This document shows, piece by piece, positions 20,630 to 28,581 of a DNA stretch of 64,000 nucleotides; position 1 is the first letter of the stretch, and each line of letters opens with the position of its first letter. The notes under the pieces are model-generated. The model had not been told where the DNA came from. It did not search any database and was given only the letters and a program-made list of their open reading frames with translations. The DNA is from Pontiella desulfatans (lineage in GTDB: Bacteria; Verrucomicrobiota; Kiritimatiellia; Kiritimatiellales; Pontiellaceae): the NCBI RefSeq assembly GCF_900890425.1, contig NZ_CAAHFG010000001.1, positions 2,790,001-2,854,000 on the forward strand, in the 5' to 3' direction. A program made the position numbers and the translations under genes.

Positions 20630-23422
20630 TTAATCAAGTACTCTTCTTTTTACACGAAAGAAGGCTTTGTCCGTGGAAGTAGGGAGATTAACTTCGGCAT
20701 CGAAGCCATCATCCGTGTAGACAATCTGGTCGGCCACCCATGCCCCGGATATCAGGTTCGTGGTTTTCTCCACGATGAAGGATTCCCCCGGCACACCAAA
20801 CCAGGACAGCCGAAGCGTGCCGTTGGCGGGATGCAGATCGCGATCAATGGTGATGGATTCCGGCATAAGCGGATCGGTGCCGTTCGCCTGCTCCTCAGCG
20901 TTGGTAAAACCGTCCTGATCTGTGTCTGCAGTACCATCCAGTGCGAAGGTCAGCAACTCGCTTGCTTCCCACTCATCGGGGAGGCCGTCGTTGTCGACGT
21001 CAGCGTCTTGAACGCCGTCGCTGCCCGGCCAATTGTCGGCATCGGGCAATGCATAGAGGGCGTTGTTGGCTTTCATATAGTCGCGCAATCGGAGCCACAG
21101 CTCCCACTTCTTGCCAACGTCGATGGCAGAAATATCGTCATCCTCCTCGATGCGGTCTTCCAGGTTGTAGAGCTCGATGGCACCGGTCTCGAACTGGACG
21201 ACCAGCTTGTAGTCGCCGTCGTGGATCACGGCGCGCGGACGCTGGTCCTTAGGATCCGAAAGCACAACATAGTGCGGCGCATAAATAACCATTTCCCCTG
21301 GGCGCTCAATCATTGGGAATGGCTGATTCCCAGCGTTTATCCGGTTGATGGTTTCCACCCAGCTTGCGCCGTCGATATTGGCCGGAAGGCCTGCAACGGA
21401 ACCGGTCGCCCACTCCCAGATGGTGGGCAGAATATCGATTCCCATCACCGGAACATCGCACTGGGATTCCGCCGGAATTCCGGGACCGCGTGCGAAGGAG
21501 GGCACGCGTGTTCCCCCTTCCCATTGTTCCGGTTTATAGCCGCGCAAAGGTGTATTGTCGGAAAGCTTCGCAGGCGCACCGTTGTCGGCTTGGTAGATCA
21601 CATAGGTGCTGTTGCGGATGCCCAGTTCGTCGATCTTTTCGAGCACCAGCCCGATACCATTGTCCATATCGGTGACCATGGCCGCATAGGTACGTGAACT
21701 GTGGCGTGTGCCAAGTGGAATTCCTTCATAGACATCGTAGGCCGCTTGCGAGTACTGGATGTCGCTATGCACCGCGTAGTGCGACACCTGCAGGTGGAAC
21801 GGGACCCGGTCTCCAACCGTGCTTTCCATCCAGGCCGTGCTGCGACCGGTCATGCTGTAGATCAACTTTGGATCTCCCACCGCCACGTTGTCCGGCCCCG
21901 CGCTCCCTTCCGCGTTGCCCGTTGCGCCGTCATGGGCATCGTATCCGTGAGCGCCTGGCCCTCCGCCATTTAAATGCCATTTGCCGAAATGCGCAGCGGC
22001 ATATCCGGCCGCGGAAATAGTTTTCAGCAGCTCGGCAATGGTGGTTTCCTCCGATTGGATTTCCGTGACATTTTTTCCGGGGGAAATGAGCAGATAGCCT
22101 GTATTCGGCGTCGGATCGTTGTTCCGGTTTGTGATGTCCGTAAACCCGAGATGCGTGCAGGTTTTTCCGGTCTGCACCGCGTAGCGCGACGGCGAGCAAT
22201 TCGGGGCTGGCGAATAGGCGCGCGAAAAGCGCATGCCCTCGGCCGCCAGTCTTTCGATATTTGGCGTAAGGTGATAATCGCTCTTCGAATAGAGTCGGTT
22301 GGTATCGGTCATGGTCGAAAGCGACGTCCAGCCTTGGTCATCGGTGTAGATCAGCACAAAGTTGGGATATTCGCGGACATCCACCACAACCTCCCAGGAG
22401 CTGGTTGCCGAAGTACCGTCCACCGTTGTATAACGAAATCCGTCCAGACCGGAAAAACCCCCGTTCGGGGTATAGACCACGCTGTCACCTCCCACAAAGG
22501 CAGAGCCGTTGGTCGGCATCGTGATCGAGAGCAACGTTAATCCATCGCCTTCATCGTTCCGCAAGATGTCGAGCGAATTCGATGCGGAACCGGCAAGCAC
22601 CTGGAAATAGTCGGCACCATCAATGACCGGTCGATTATCAATGACCGGTCGATCGCCAATCGGCGAAGCGATGGATAGATTGTCGACCGCGATGCCCGAA
22701 CCGTTCTGGCGGCCGCTCAAGGCTACGAAATTTTCCATGGTGCCATTCCATGAAAGTTGGGTCTGGGAAATCTCAGCGCCATCAAAATAGACCACCGCCA
22801 AAACCTCCGCACCGGAGGTGAATTCATCAAAGAAAAAATCAGCCTGGAGCAAACCTCCAGCTGGAGCGGTAACCGGGTGGGATACTCCGCCTGCTGTCCC
22901 GGATGTAAATATCTGGATGCTTCCGCCGATTGCTGGAGACCAGCCCACAAAAAAATCGGCTACGCCCGCAGTGCTTCCAGAATACTTTCCACGCGGTCCG
23001 TTGTTGCCGCTGAAATCGAGATCCAGAAGCTCCATTTCGGAGAAGGAAAGACCGATACCGAATCCACACCAACGATCAGTGTCGGTTTCGGTTCCGTTGT
23101 CGGTAATGTTCATGGAGATGCTAAAGCCGCCTTCGGCCAATATCGCAGCGTTCGTGAAATTATAGGAGGTCAGCCCTACCACGCTGGCGCTGGTGCCATC
23201 GGCTAATTTTAGTTCATTTCCAAACACACGCGTGATCGCGTCGCTCCCCGCGCTATCCGTCTCGCTATAGGTCATCGGCGCAGCCAGGCCACCCATGCCA
23301 TTGACGAGCGCGTCGATATCGTTGTCGTCCGCTCGGTCGAAATCGTCCTGAAAACTCACTTCCGCGCGTGACAGCATCGCCATTGTAATCAAAACCAACA
23401 CACTGGACCATCGAAAGAACAT
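20630..23422 (-). CDS. Multidomain secreted sulfatase
   Basis: About 930 residues. Signal peptide; a LamG-like domain (25-255, starting FQDDFDRAD and ending IAVDNLS) related to the protein at 1341-3434; a cadherin-like/Big_9-type domain (270-350); an S1 sulfatase domain from EYPNFVLIYTDDQGW with FGly signature CSPSR at Cys 409; then a calcium-type tail (DNDGLPDEWE, DTDQDGFTNAEEQ) and a C-terminal beta module. The start at 23422 is favoured because AGGTG precedes it; 23446 is the other choice. Domain order suggests a glycan-targeted sulfatase displayed outside the cell. Its upstream region was overwritten by duplicated sulfatase sequence (R1 copy 2), so its promoter may be borrowed. Confidence 0.88.
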   Translation of the reverse strand: MFFRWSSVLVLITMAMLSRAEVSFQDDFDRADDNDIDALVNGMGGLAAPMTYSETDSAGSDAITRVFGNELKLADGTSASVVGLTSYNFTNAAILAEGGFSISMNITDNGTETDTDRWCGFGIGLSFSEMELLDLDFSGNNGPRGKYSGSTAGVADFFVGWSPAIGGSIQIFTSGTAGGVSHPVTAPAGGLLQADFFFDEFTSGAEVLAVVYFDGAEISQTQLSWNGTMENFVALSGRQNGSGIAVDNLSIASPIGDRPVIDNRPVIDGADYFQVLAGSASNSLDILRNDEGDGLTLLSITMPTNGSAFVGGDSVVYTPNGGFSGLDGFRYTTVDGTSATSSWEVVVDVREYPNFVLIYTDDQGWTSLSTMTDTNRLYSKSDYHLTPNIERLAAEGMRFSRAYSPAPNCSPSRYAVQTGKTCTHLGFTDITNRNNDPTPNTGYLLISPGKNVTEIQSEETTIAELLKTISAAGYAAAHFGKWHLNGGGPGAHGYDAHDGATGNAEGSAGPDNVAVGDPKLIYSMTGRSTAWMESTVGDRVPFHLQVSHYAVHSDIQYSQAAYDVYEGIPLGTRHSSRTYAAMVTDMDNGIGLVLEKIDELGIRNSTYVIYQADNGAPAKLSDNTPLRGYKPEQWEGGTRVPSFARGPGIPAESQCDVPVMGIDILPTIWEWATGSVAGLPANIDGASWVETINRINAGNQPFPMIERPGEMVIYAPHYVVLSDPKDQRPRAVIHDGDYKLVVQFETGAIELYNLEDRIEEDDDISAIDVGKKWELWLRLRDYMKANNALYALPDADNWPGSDGVQDADVDNDGLPDEWEASELLTFALDGTADTDQDGFTNAEEQANGTDPLMPESITIDRDLHPANGTLRLSWFGVPGESFIVEKTTNLISGAWVADQIVYTDDGFDAEVNLPTSTDKAFFRVKRRVLD

Positions 23423-23442
23423 AACACACCTCGTTTGTTTTA

Positions 23443-23808
23443 TCATATTGATAGGAAATCGCTTTTTAGGTGATTCGGAGACACCCCCGAAAAGGTCGGT
23501 TTCATGTGAAAATTATAGTGAAAGATGTAGTGGGAGACTTGTTTTTTTGTCAAGACTGGCATCAGACCACTCAGCAAGGCCGATCGGCTCGGCCCGCAGG
23601 CGGGCGATGCCACAAACGCGTTGTCGAACACCAAACCGTCCTTCGCCAAAGACGCCATCATCGGCGTCCGAACCTCGGAACTTCCATAAACGGAAGATTC
23701 CGCCCGCCCATGATCATCTGCCAGATAATTAACGATGTTGGGCTTATCCGCTCCGAATGCCGACGAGACATACCATAGTGAAAAAAGAATTTTGGTATAC
23801 ATACGCAT
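23443..23808 (-). pseudogene. Truncated copy of the sulfatase at 13775-15157
   Basis: The first ~90 residues, including the whole signal peptide, metal site and CGPSR signature, copy the gene at 15157 with a handful of substitutions. At the repeat boundary (23556) the frame runs into unrelated sequence and stops after about 35 more residues. The catalytic domain is absent, so this is a dead 5' fragment that keeps its upstream region. Confidence 0.9.
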
Positions 23809-23928
23809 GAGAGTCATCCTTCATTCCTGTTTGAATTGAAACACCAACGAAAGAACGGAGCGTAACATACAATTTGGTGTAAATCATGTCACTCAAACTA
23901 AGTACAAGCCACCACGGCTGTTCACCTG
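23556..23928. repeat. Dispersed direct repeat R1, copy 2
   Basis: Same orientation as 14905-15278 and about 373 bp long. It carries the sulfatase 5' end and the upstream motif variant GAGTGACATGAT (minus strand, 23897-23883). Confidence 0.9.
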
Positions 23929-23931
23929 ATC

Positions 23932-24258
23932 AAGCAGAGAATTAATGGCCTTCCGGACTTCGGGTGAGTTGACGAGGTTGTTCTTTTCGCCAGGATCACG
24001 ATCGAGGCGGTAGAAGGCATGCGGTTTGCAGGAACCATCAGACTGATCAACCGCAATCAGCTTGTTACCTTCGCGATCAAGCACCCCGTTGTTACGCATA
24101 AAATAACGACTCGGCTGACAAACACCGCCAACGCAGTGACCGTTGGTAAAGAGCGTCCCCTCACCCTCCAGTTTCTGAATGTTCGGGGTCTGTAACCGAT
24201 GTGCTCCAGCTGGATATCGAAAAAACGAAGATACGGCTGGTCGTCGCCAATCTAACGG
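23932..24258 (-). pseudogene. Decayed sulfatase, fragment copy 1
   Basis: Minus strand encodes GGVCQPSRYFM (an FGly-type signature C-Q-P-S-R) followed almost at once by a sulfatase C-terminus (YRLDRDPGEKNNLV). Several hundred internal codons are missing. The block recurs at 26345-26672 (repeat R3) and its N-terminal part at 28138-28440. Confidence 0.75.
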
Positions 24259-24355
24259 TCACGCATCAAACACCGATGATTGATCGGTGGGGCGGTTGGT
24301 ACGTTACTGGTCGAACGGGTAATGATGATCATCAAGGCAATCTACCCGACGATGA

Positions 24356-24557
24356 CGCAGTACGAACGGATGCCCGTTTTCCACAATCGTCGCGTCAGAC
24401 AGACCCGATCCATCGAACCAATGTACTGCGGGATCGTTTTGAAGATATTGCGAACCTGATGGCGTCAGCACGACCGAGACCGGCTTGATGATCGTATTCG
24501 CTGAAGCAATAGCCGCAATCAAACCCACGAAGAACAATATGCATACTTTTTTTTCAT
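24356..24557 (-). pseudogene. Truncated paralogue of the PEP-CTERM protein at 24866-25528
   Basis: From an ATG at 24557 the sequence matches the start of the neighbouring PEP-CTERM gene (ASANTIIKPVSVVLT; GSGLSDATIVENG). A run of eight A directly after the ATG puts the start one base out of frame, and similarity ends after about 65 residues. It is a frameshifted, 3'-truncated duplicate. Confidence 0.75.
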
Positions 24558-24817
24558 ACCTGTTTCCTAATTTACACCGAATCAGCACAATACCAGAGAC
24601 CACTGCCTACCCTATTCGCTCAATAAAATTCCTGCTAATGTAGCACGATGAAGGGATTGAGCATATACTGCCTTTATTCAACCCGTTGACCGGCCCTCCA
24701 CGCACCACCGACCATTCAACTGGAGAGTCGCGCTCCGCGCGACCGGGCAGACAGCGTCGGCCCCTCCACGCACCGCGAAAATAAACCGGGATATCTCCCG
24801 ACCGAAAACAAAAAAAC

Positions 24818-24841
24818 ACACCGGCTCAAATGAACCGGTGT
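24818..24841 (-). terminator. Rho-independent terminator
   Basis: ACACCGG CTCAAATGAA CCGGTGT hairpin followed on the minus strand by a T-run (24816-24811), 25 bp after the PEP-CTERM stop. Confidence 0.85.
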
Positions 24842-24865
24842 TGTCATCATATTCTTAGAATACGA

Positions 24866-25528
24866 TTAGATCATTAAACGGCGACGGATGAATAAAATTG
24901 CACCGCCAAATGCTCCAAGCAGACCGAGTGTAGCCGGTTCCGGAACGGCGACCATTCTGATTTCAGAAAATGCAACCTGAGTCTTCGCTGCATTAAAATT
25001 ATCGAGCGCCATACGGATATGAGTAACCCCGGGAAGGCTCGTGCCGAGCGTTTGTTCTTCACCAGCGATCGGTTGTTGTGTACCCGGGCCTTGCGCGAAC
25101 GTGAGCGTTTCAGCGGAAGTAAAGTTAATTCCATCCGAAGACCAGGAGATTGCTGCGTTTTCAACACCGCGATCTGAGTGGGTATCCAGTCCCAAGTTCC
25201 AAAGAATCACCCCGCCAACTTCATAGGTTCCACCAAGATCAAACGTGAGTTCTGCAAGGCCACCTGTCGCAAAACGAACCCTGGCCATACGAGTAAAGTT
25301 TTCCCCATAGCCATGCGTTGGTAAAACAGCGGGGACTGTATCTCCGTTTTCAACAATCGTCGCGTCAGACAGACCCGATCCATTAAACCAAGCGTCTCCG
25401 CCGGCGTTTTCAATGAGATTGCCATCTCCATTATCCGTAAGTACCACGGAAGTTGGAGTGATGATCGTATCCGCCAAAGCGGCACCGGCCACCAAGCCTG
25501 CCGCGAGTATCATGATGTATCTTTTCAT
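24866..25528 (-). CDS. PEP-CTERM sorting-domain protein
   Basis: A 220-residue secreted protein: signal peptide (to ALA, residue 19), a discoidin/F5-8-type beta domain (about 30-190, with LIENAGGDAWFNGSGLSD and VGGVILWNLG), and a C-terminal PEP-CTERM anchor VPEPATLGLLG, hydrophobic segment, RRR. Such proteins are processed by exosortase; no exosortase gene is in this window. The beta domain may bind carbohydrate (inference). AGGAGAAA precedes the ATG. A copy of the conserved motif sits 90 bp upstream. Confidence 0.85.
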   Translation of the reverse strand: MKRYIMILAAGLVAGAALADTIITPTSVVLTDNGDGNLIENAGGDAWFNGSGLSDATIVENGDTVPAVLPTHGYGENFTRMARVRFATGGLAELTFDLGGTYEVGGVILWNLGLDTHSDRGVENAAISWSSDGINFTSAETLTFAQGPGTQQPIAGEEQTLGTSLPGVTHIRMALDNFNAAKTQVAFSEIRMVAVPEPATLGLLGAFGGAILFIRRRLMI

Positions 25529-25560
25529 TTATTTCTCCTTATTTAGGTTTACTATACCTG

Positions 25561-25650
25561 CTTCATGAGACCCCTTCCCTCATGTTCTGAAGAAACAGTA
25601 ACTGAGGACGACGTCTTTGTCATGTCACCTAAACACATTACACCGCTGGT
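25561..25650 (-). promoter_or_regulatory. Conserved upstream element, third copy
   Basis: TTTAGGTGACATGAC on the minus strand at 25633-25619, preceded by CGGTGTAAT and followed by the same AGACG-CGTCC-C-GTTACTGT block and TTCAGAAC leader as at 3434. It is 90 bp upstream of the PEP-CTERM ATG. Confidence 0.65.
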
Positions 25651-25748
25651 AGACTGTAAATCTAACTGTCCGAAATTGGAGAATGAAGAGCCTCATGCCA
25701 AAATGAACCTTTTCTCCATCTACCAAAACAAAGGAAAGGGACATCGGT

Positions 25749-25919
25749 ATGAGGCAAACTAAAGACATCAACCAGACACGGAAGAACAAGCATTTGAATT
25801 GGGAAGAGCGCATTCAGAGAGAGATACGTCAGCGAGTAGGGCTCTCCACAGCTCAAGTCGGAATGCGTATTGGCCGTCCCGCTCGTACCATCCACCGCGA
25901 GATCCGGCGCGGCGGGTGA
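25749..25919 (+). pseudogene. IS30-like transposase N-terminal fragment
   Basis: A 56-residue frame with LNWEERIQREIRQ and a helix-turn-helix ending RPARTIHREIRRG, the N-terminal HTH pattern of IS30 transposases (EER...I...GRS.STI.REI.R). The DDE domain is missing. Confidence 0.5.
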
Positions 25920-25920
25920 C

Positions 25921-26355
25921 TAGCAAATCGGTCTCGTTTCAGACAAACCACCCCTGCCGCGAAACCTCAGGCGTTCGCGCAAAGGTCGTAGTCCATAACC
26001 GGTTCCATGCTGCCACGTGACGACAGTGGTCGCGAGATAGTCTGGAAATGGATCTTCGGGAAACAACTCCATCATCCACTCGCCCGTCGGCGGGGCACGG
26101 GCGGGATTCAGGCGGGTACCCTCTTCCCACAGGCTCAGGTAACGCAGGATGCGTTCAATGACCTCGCGTTCGTCGATGAGGGCGACGATGCGCATTTCGC
26201 ACGAACATTTGGGGCATAGCATGGATCGGCCTCCCTCACTTTCTTGATGAGCTCGCGCCATTTTGGGGAAGGCGCGCGGCGGTGCTCGGAGACATCGATG
26301 ATTTCGCTCGCCTTGTCCGGAGGCTCCCCTGCCCCGTTTTCTGCCTCGGCAGCAG
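25921..26355 (-). pseudogene. IS91-like transposase C-terminal fragment
   Basis: Minus strand reads SEIIDVSEHRRAPSPKWREL, then, after a one-base shift at about 26225, MLCPKCSCEMRIVALIDERE and VIERILRYLSLW. This is the zinc-finger C-terminus of IS91-type transposases. It complements the internal fragment at 15279-15709. Confidence 0.65.
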
Positions 26356-26801
26356 AGCATTAATGGCCTTCCGGAATTCGGGTGAGTTGACGAGGTTGTT
26401 CTTTTCGCCAGGATCACGATCGAGGCGCTAGAAGGCATGCGGTTTGTAGGAACCGTCAGACTGATCAACCGCAATCAGCTTGTTGCCTTTGCGATCAAGC
26501 ACCCCGTTGTAACGCATAAAATAAACGACTCGGCTGACAAACCCCGCCAGCGCAGTGACCGTTGGTAAAGAGCGTCCCCCTCATCCTCCAGTTTCTGAAT
26601 GTTCGGGGTCTGTAACCGATGTGCTCCAGCTTAATATCGAAAAAACGAAGATACGGCGGGTCGTCGCCAATCCCTGCATCGTCCGCCAGCAGGACGATGA
26701 TGTTCGGGTGGGTGGAAGCACCTGCAGAAAGGGCTGCTCCATAGCCAGTGAAACAGGAAATAAAAATGCAGGTTATCGACCAAATATATTCTTTTCTTCA
26801 T
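26345..26801 (-). pseudogene. Decayed sulfatase, fragment copy 2
   Basis: Starts ATG at 26801 with a damaged signal peptide, then HPNIIVLLADDAGIGDD, GTLFTNGH and a C-Q-P-S-R signature, then jumps to the C-terminal DPGEKNNLVNS block, with frame breaks. It is the same decayed gene as copies at 23932 and 28138. Confidence 0.75.
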
Positions 26802-26832
26802 GCTTTAGAACCTATCGTCGAAACAGAAAAAA

Positions 26833-26885
26833 TGTCATATCACCCAAACTAATGACAAGCGCTGTAGTTACTTTAAGTGACATGA
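26833..26885. promoter_or_regulatory. Divergent pair of conserved motifs, left copy
   Basis: Minus-strand TTTGGGTGATATGAC (26847-26833) and plus-strand TTTAAGTGACATGAC (26871-26885), 23 bp apart, face away from each other towards the decayed sulfatase and the GH2 remnant. A near-identical arrangement is at 28473-28525. Confidence 0.55.
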
Positions 26886-26942
26886 CAGGCGGGACATTAC
26901 CTGCTTAACTACGCTTTTAAATAATGAATGGAGATATCAACC

Positions 26943-27072
26943 ACGCACCGTATTGCCTCGATTTTATTACTCTTGGCCACAACTACATTTGCCGGTTCCA
27001 AGGATTGGAAACCGGCGGCAAATACCATGCTCACCCGTGGGGTGAGAAACTGGACCCAGACCATGTCTGGCA
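26943..27072 (+). pseudogene. GH2 enzyme 5' fragment
   Basis: Copy of the first ~43 codons of the GH2 gene at 28582. The start codon is ACG instead of ATG, one C is lost in the run before GTGGGG (frameshift), and similarity stops at the repeat boundary. Confidence 0.85.
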
Positions 27073-27177
27073 TGAAGTTACCCGGCCTGCCGCTTCACAC
27101 ATTAATCACATATTAAATTGAACACTTTCTCACCTTTAACATCTCACCTACCAACATCAACAAAGCAAAGGGTTATT

Positions 27178-27741
27178 ATGAATAGAATACTTACTGGATT
27201 ACTCGGACTCGCCTTGGCAACTGGGGCACACTCGGAAACTTTTACGGTCGATAGCGGCCATGCTGAAATCGGCTTTTCTGTTAAACACATGATGGTGAGT
27301 AATACGAAAGGAACCTTCAATACCTTCGAAGGAACGCTCGACTATGACGTCAAAACCAAAACCCTAAAGTCGGCCGAGGGCTCAATTGAAATCGGTAGCA
27401 TTGATACCAATAACGGCAAACGCGATGCCCACCTTAAAAATGCAGATTATTTCGATGTGGAAAAATTTCCGAAGATGACCTTTAAAAGCACCTCGATTAA
27501 AAAAACTGGCGAAGGAGAATTTGATGTTTCCGGGAACTTGAATGTGCTCGGCATTGACCGCGCGGTTGTGCTGCCAATCATCATTAATGGCCCAGTCGAA
27601 GGAAAACGCGGCGCAACGCTAATCGGCATCGAGTGCAATACCGTGCTAAACCGCCGCGACCTTGGAATCGACCACGGCAAACCTGCCATGATTGCGGACG
27701 AGGTAAAAATCAGCATCGAAGCCGAGGCCACCTTTAAATAG
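27178..27741 (+). CDS. YceI family periplasmic protein
   Basis: A 187-residue protein: signal peptide (to HSE, about 20), then the YceI lipocalin-like barrel with VDSGHAEIGFSVKHMMVS, GTFNTFEG, KNADYFDVEKFPKMTFKST and a C-terminal IEAEATFK strand. YceI proteins bind isoprenoid-type lipids in the periplasm; the exact role varies. The ATG at 27178 has AGGG upstream. It is the only intact gene on the segment flanked by the R2 repeats, and faces a truncated peroxiredoxin gene across a shared terminator. Confidence 0.9.
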   Translation: MNRILTGLLGLALATGAHSETFTVDSGHAEIGFSVKHMMVSNTKGTFNTFEGTLDYDVKTKTLKSAEGSIEIGSIDTNNGKRDAHLKNADYFDVEKFPKMTFKSTSIKKTGEGEFDVSGNLNVLGIDRAVVLPIIINGPVEGKRGATLIGIECNTVLNRRDLGIDHGKPAMIADEVKISIEAEATFK

Positions 27742-27762
27742 ATTTTTTCCCCTGAACACCTA

Positions 27763-27804
27763 AGCGTCCGCCCGTTTCCCTCTTCTCGGGCGGGCGCTTT
27801 TTTA
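27763..27804. terminator. Bidirectional terminator between convergent genes
   Basis: GCGTCCGCCCG (27764-27774) pairs with CGGGCGGGCGC (27787-27797), followed by TTTTTTA. It serves the YceI gene and possibly the convergent peroxiredoxin remnant. Confidence 0.85.
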
Positions 27805-27818
27805 TTTCAAGAGGAAGT

Positions 27819-28137
27819 CTACTCGGAGGCTTCGCCTATAAATTCGAGAATATTCCCAAGATCGGCTGTGGCGTTAACTTTGTCATCGCGGTAAACGATC
27901 TTACCCTGCGAGTTGATCACAAACGTCCAACGGGAAGCTGTACTGGCTCGGGTTAGTATCACTTCTTTTCCATCGACGGTACGAGTGATGGATTTTACAC
28001 CGTCACGCACTGGCACTCCAAAAGCTTTGGCAAGGGCTCCGTCCGGATCGGAAAGCAGGGTAAAGTTAAGCTGCTCGGCCTGTTGGAAGTATTTCAACGT
28101 CTCTACCGAATCGCCACTGATGCCCACAATGTCAAAG
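27819..28137 (-). pseudogene. Peroxiredoxin (AhpC/TSA, BCP-like), N-terminally truncated
   Basis: About 106 residues of a thiol peroxidase C-terminal half: FDIVGISGDSVETLKYFQQ, FTLLSDPDGALAKAFGVP, and STASRWTFVINSQGKIVYRD. The N-terminal part with the peroxidatic Cys is missing; the frame enters repeat R2 at 28138. It was cut by the rearrangement that created the repeats. Confidence 0.8.
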
Positions 28138-28440
28138 AGCACCCCGTTGTAACGCATAAAATAAACGACTCGGCTGACAAACCCCGCCAGCGCAGTGACC
28201 GTTGGTAAAGAGCGTCCCCCTCATCCTCCAGTTTCTGAATGTTCGGGGTCTGTAACCGATGTGCTCCAGCTTAATATCGAAAAAACGAAGATACGGCGGG
28301 TCGTCGCCAATCCCTGCATCGTCCGCCAGCAGGACGATGATGTTCGGGTGGGTGGAAGCACCTGCAGAAAGGGCTGCTCCATAGCCAGTGAAACCGTAAA
28401 CAAAATGCAGGTTATCGACCAAATATGTTCTTTTCTTCAT
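28138..28440 (-). pseudogene. Decayed sulfatase, fragment copy 3
   Basis: From ATG 28440: signal-like stretch, HPNIIVLLADDAGIGDD, NGHCAGGVCQPSR, then the frame runs out at the repeat boundary. No catalytic core is left. Confidence 0.8.
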
Positions 28441-28472
28441 GCTTTAGAAGCTATCGTCGAAACAGAAAATAT

Positions 28473-28525
28473 GTCATGTCACCCAAACTAACAATAAGCG
28501 CTGTAGTTACTTTAGGTGACGTGAC
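28473..28525. promoter_or_regulatory. Divergent pair of conserved motifs, right copy
   Basis: Minus-strand TTTGGGTGACATGAC (28487-28473) and plus-strand TTTAGGTGACGTGAC (28511-28525). The plus copy ends 57 bp before the GH2 ATG at 28582; the minus copy faces the decayed sulfatase. Confidence 0.6.
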
Positions 28526-28581
28526 AGGCGGGATATTACCTGCTTAACTACGCTTTTAAATAATGAATGGAGATATCAACC

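Larger units (their letters stand above)
26498..27072. repeat. Direct repeat R2, left copy (~575 bp)
   Basis: Nearly identical to 28138-28712, same orientation. It covers the decayed-sulfatase 5' end, the divergent motif pair and the start of the GH2 gene. The two copies flank a 1065-bp segment (27073-28137). Confidence 0.92.

Noticed and set aside
24607-24819. 70-residue minus-strand frame next to the PEP-CTERM gene
   Set aside because: It lies between a truncated pseudogene and a terminator, has repeated GC-rich blocks and no coding signal.
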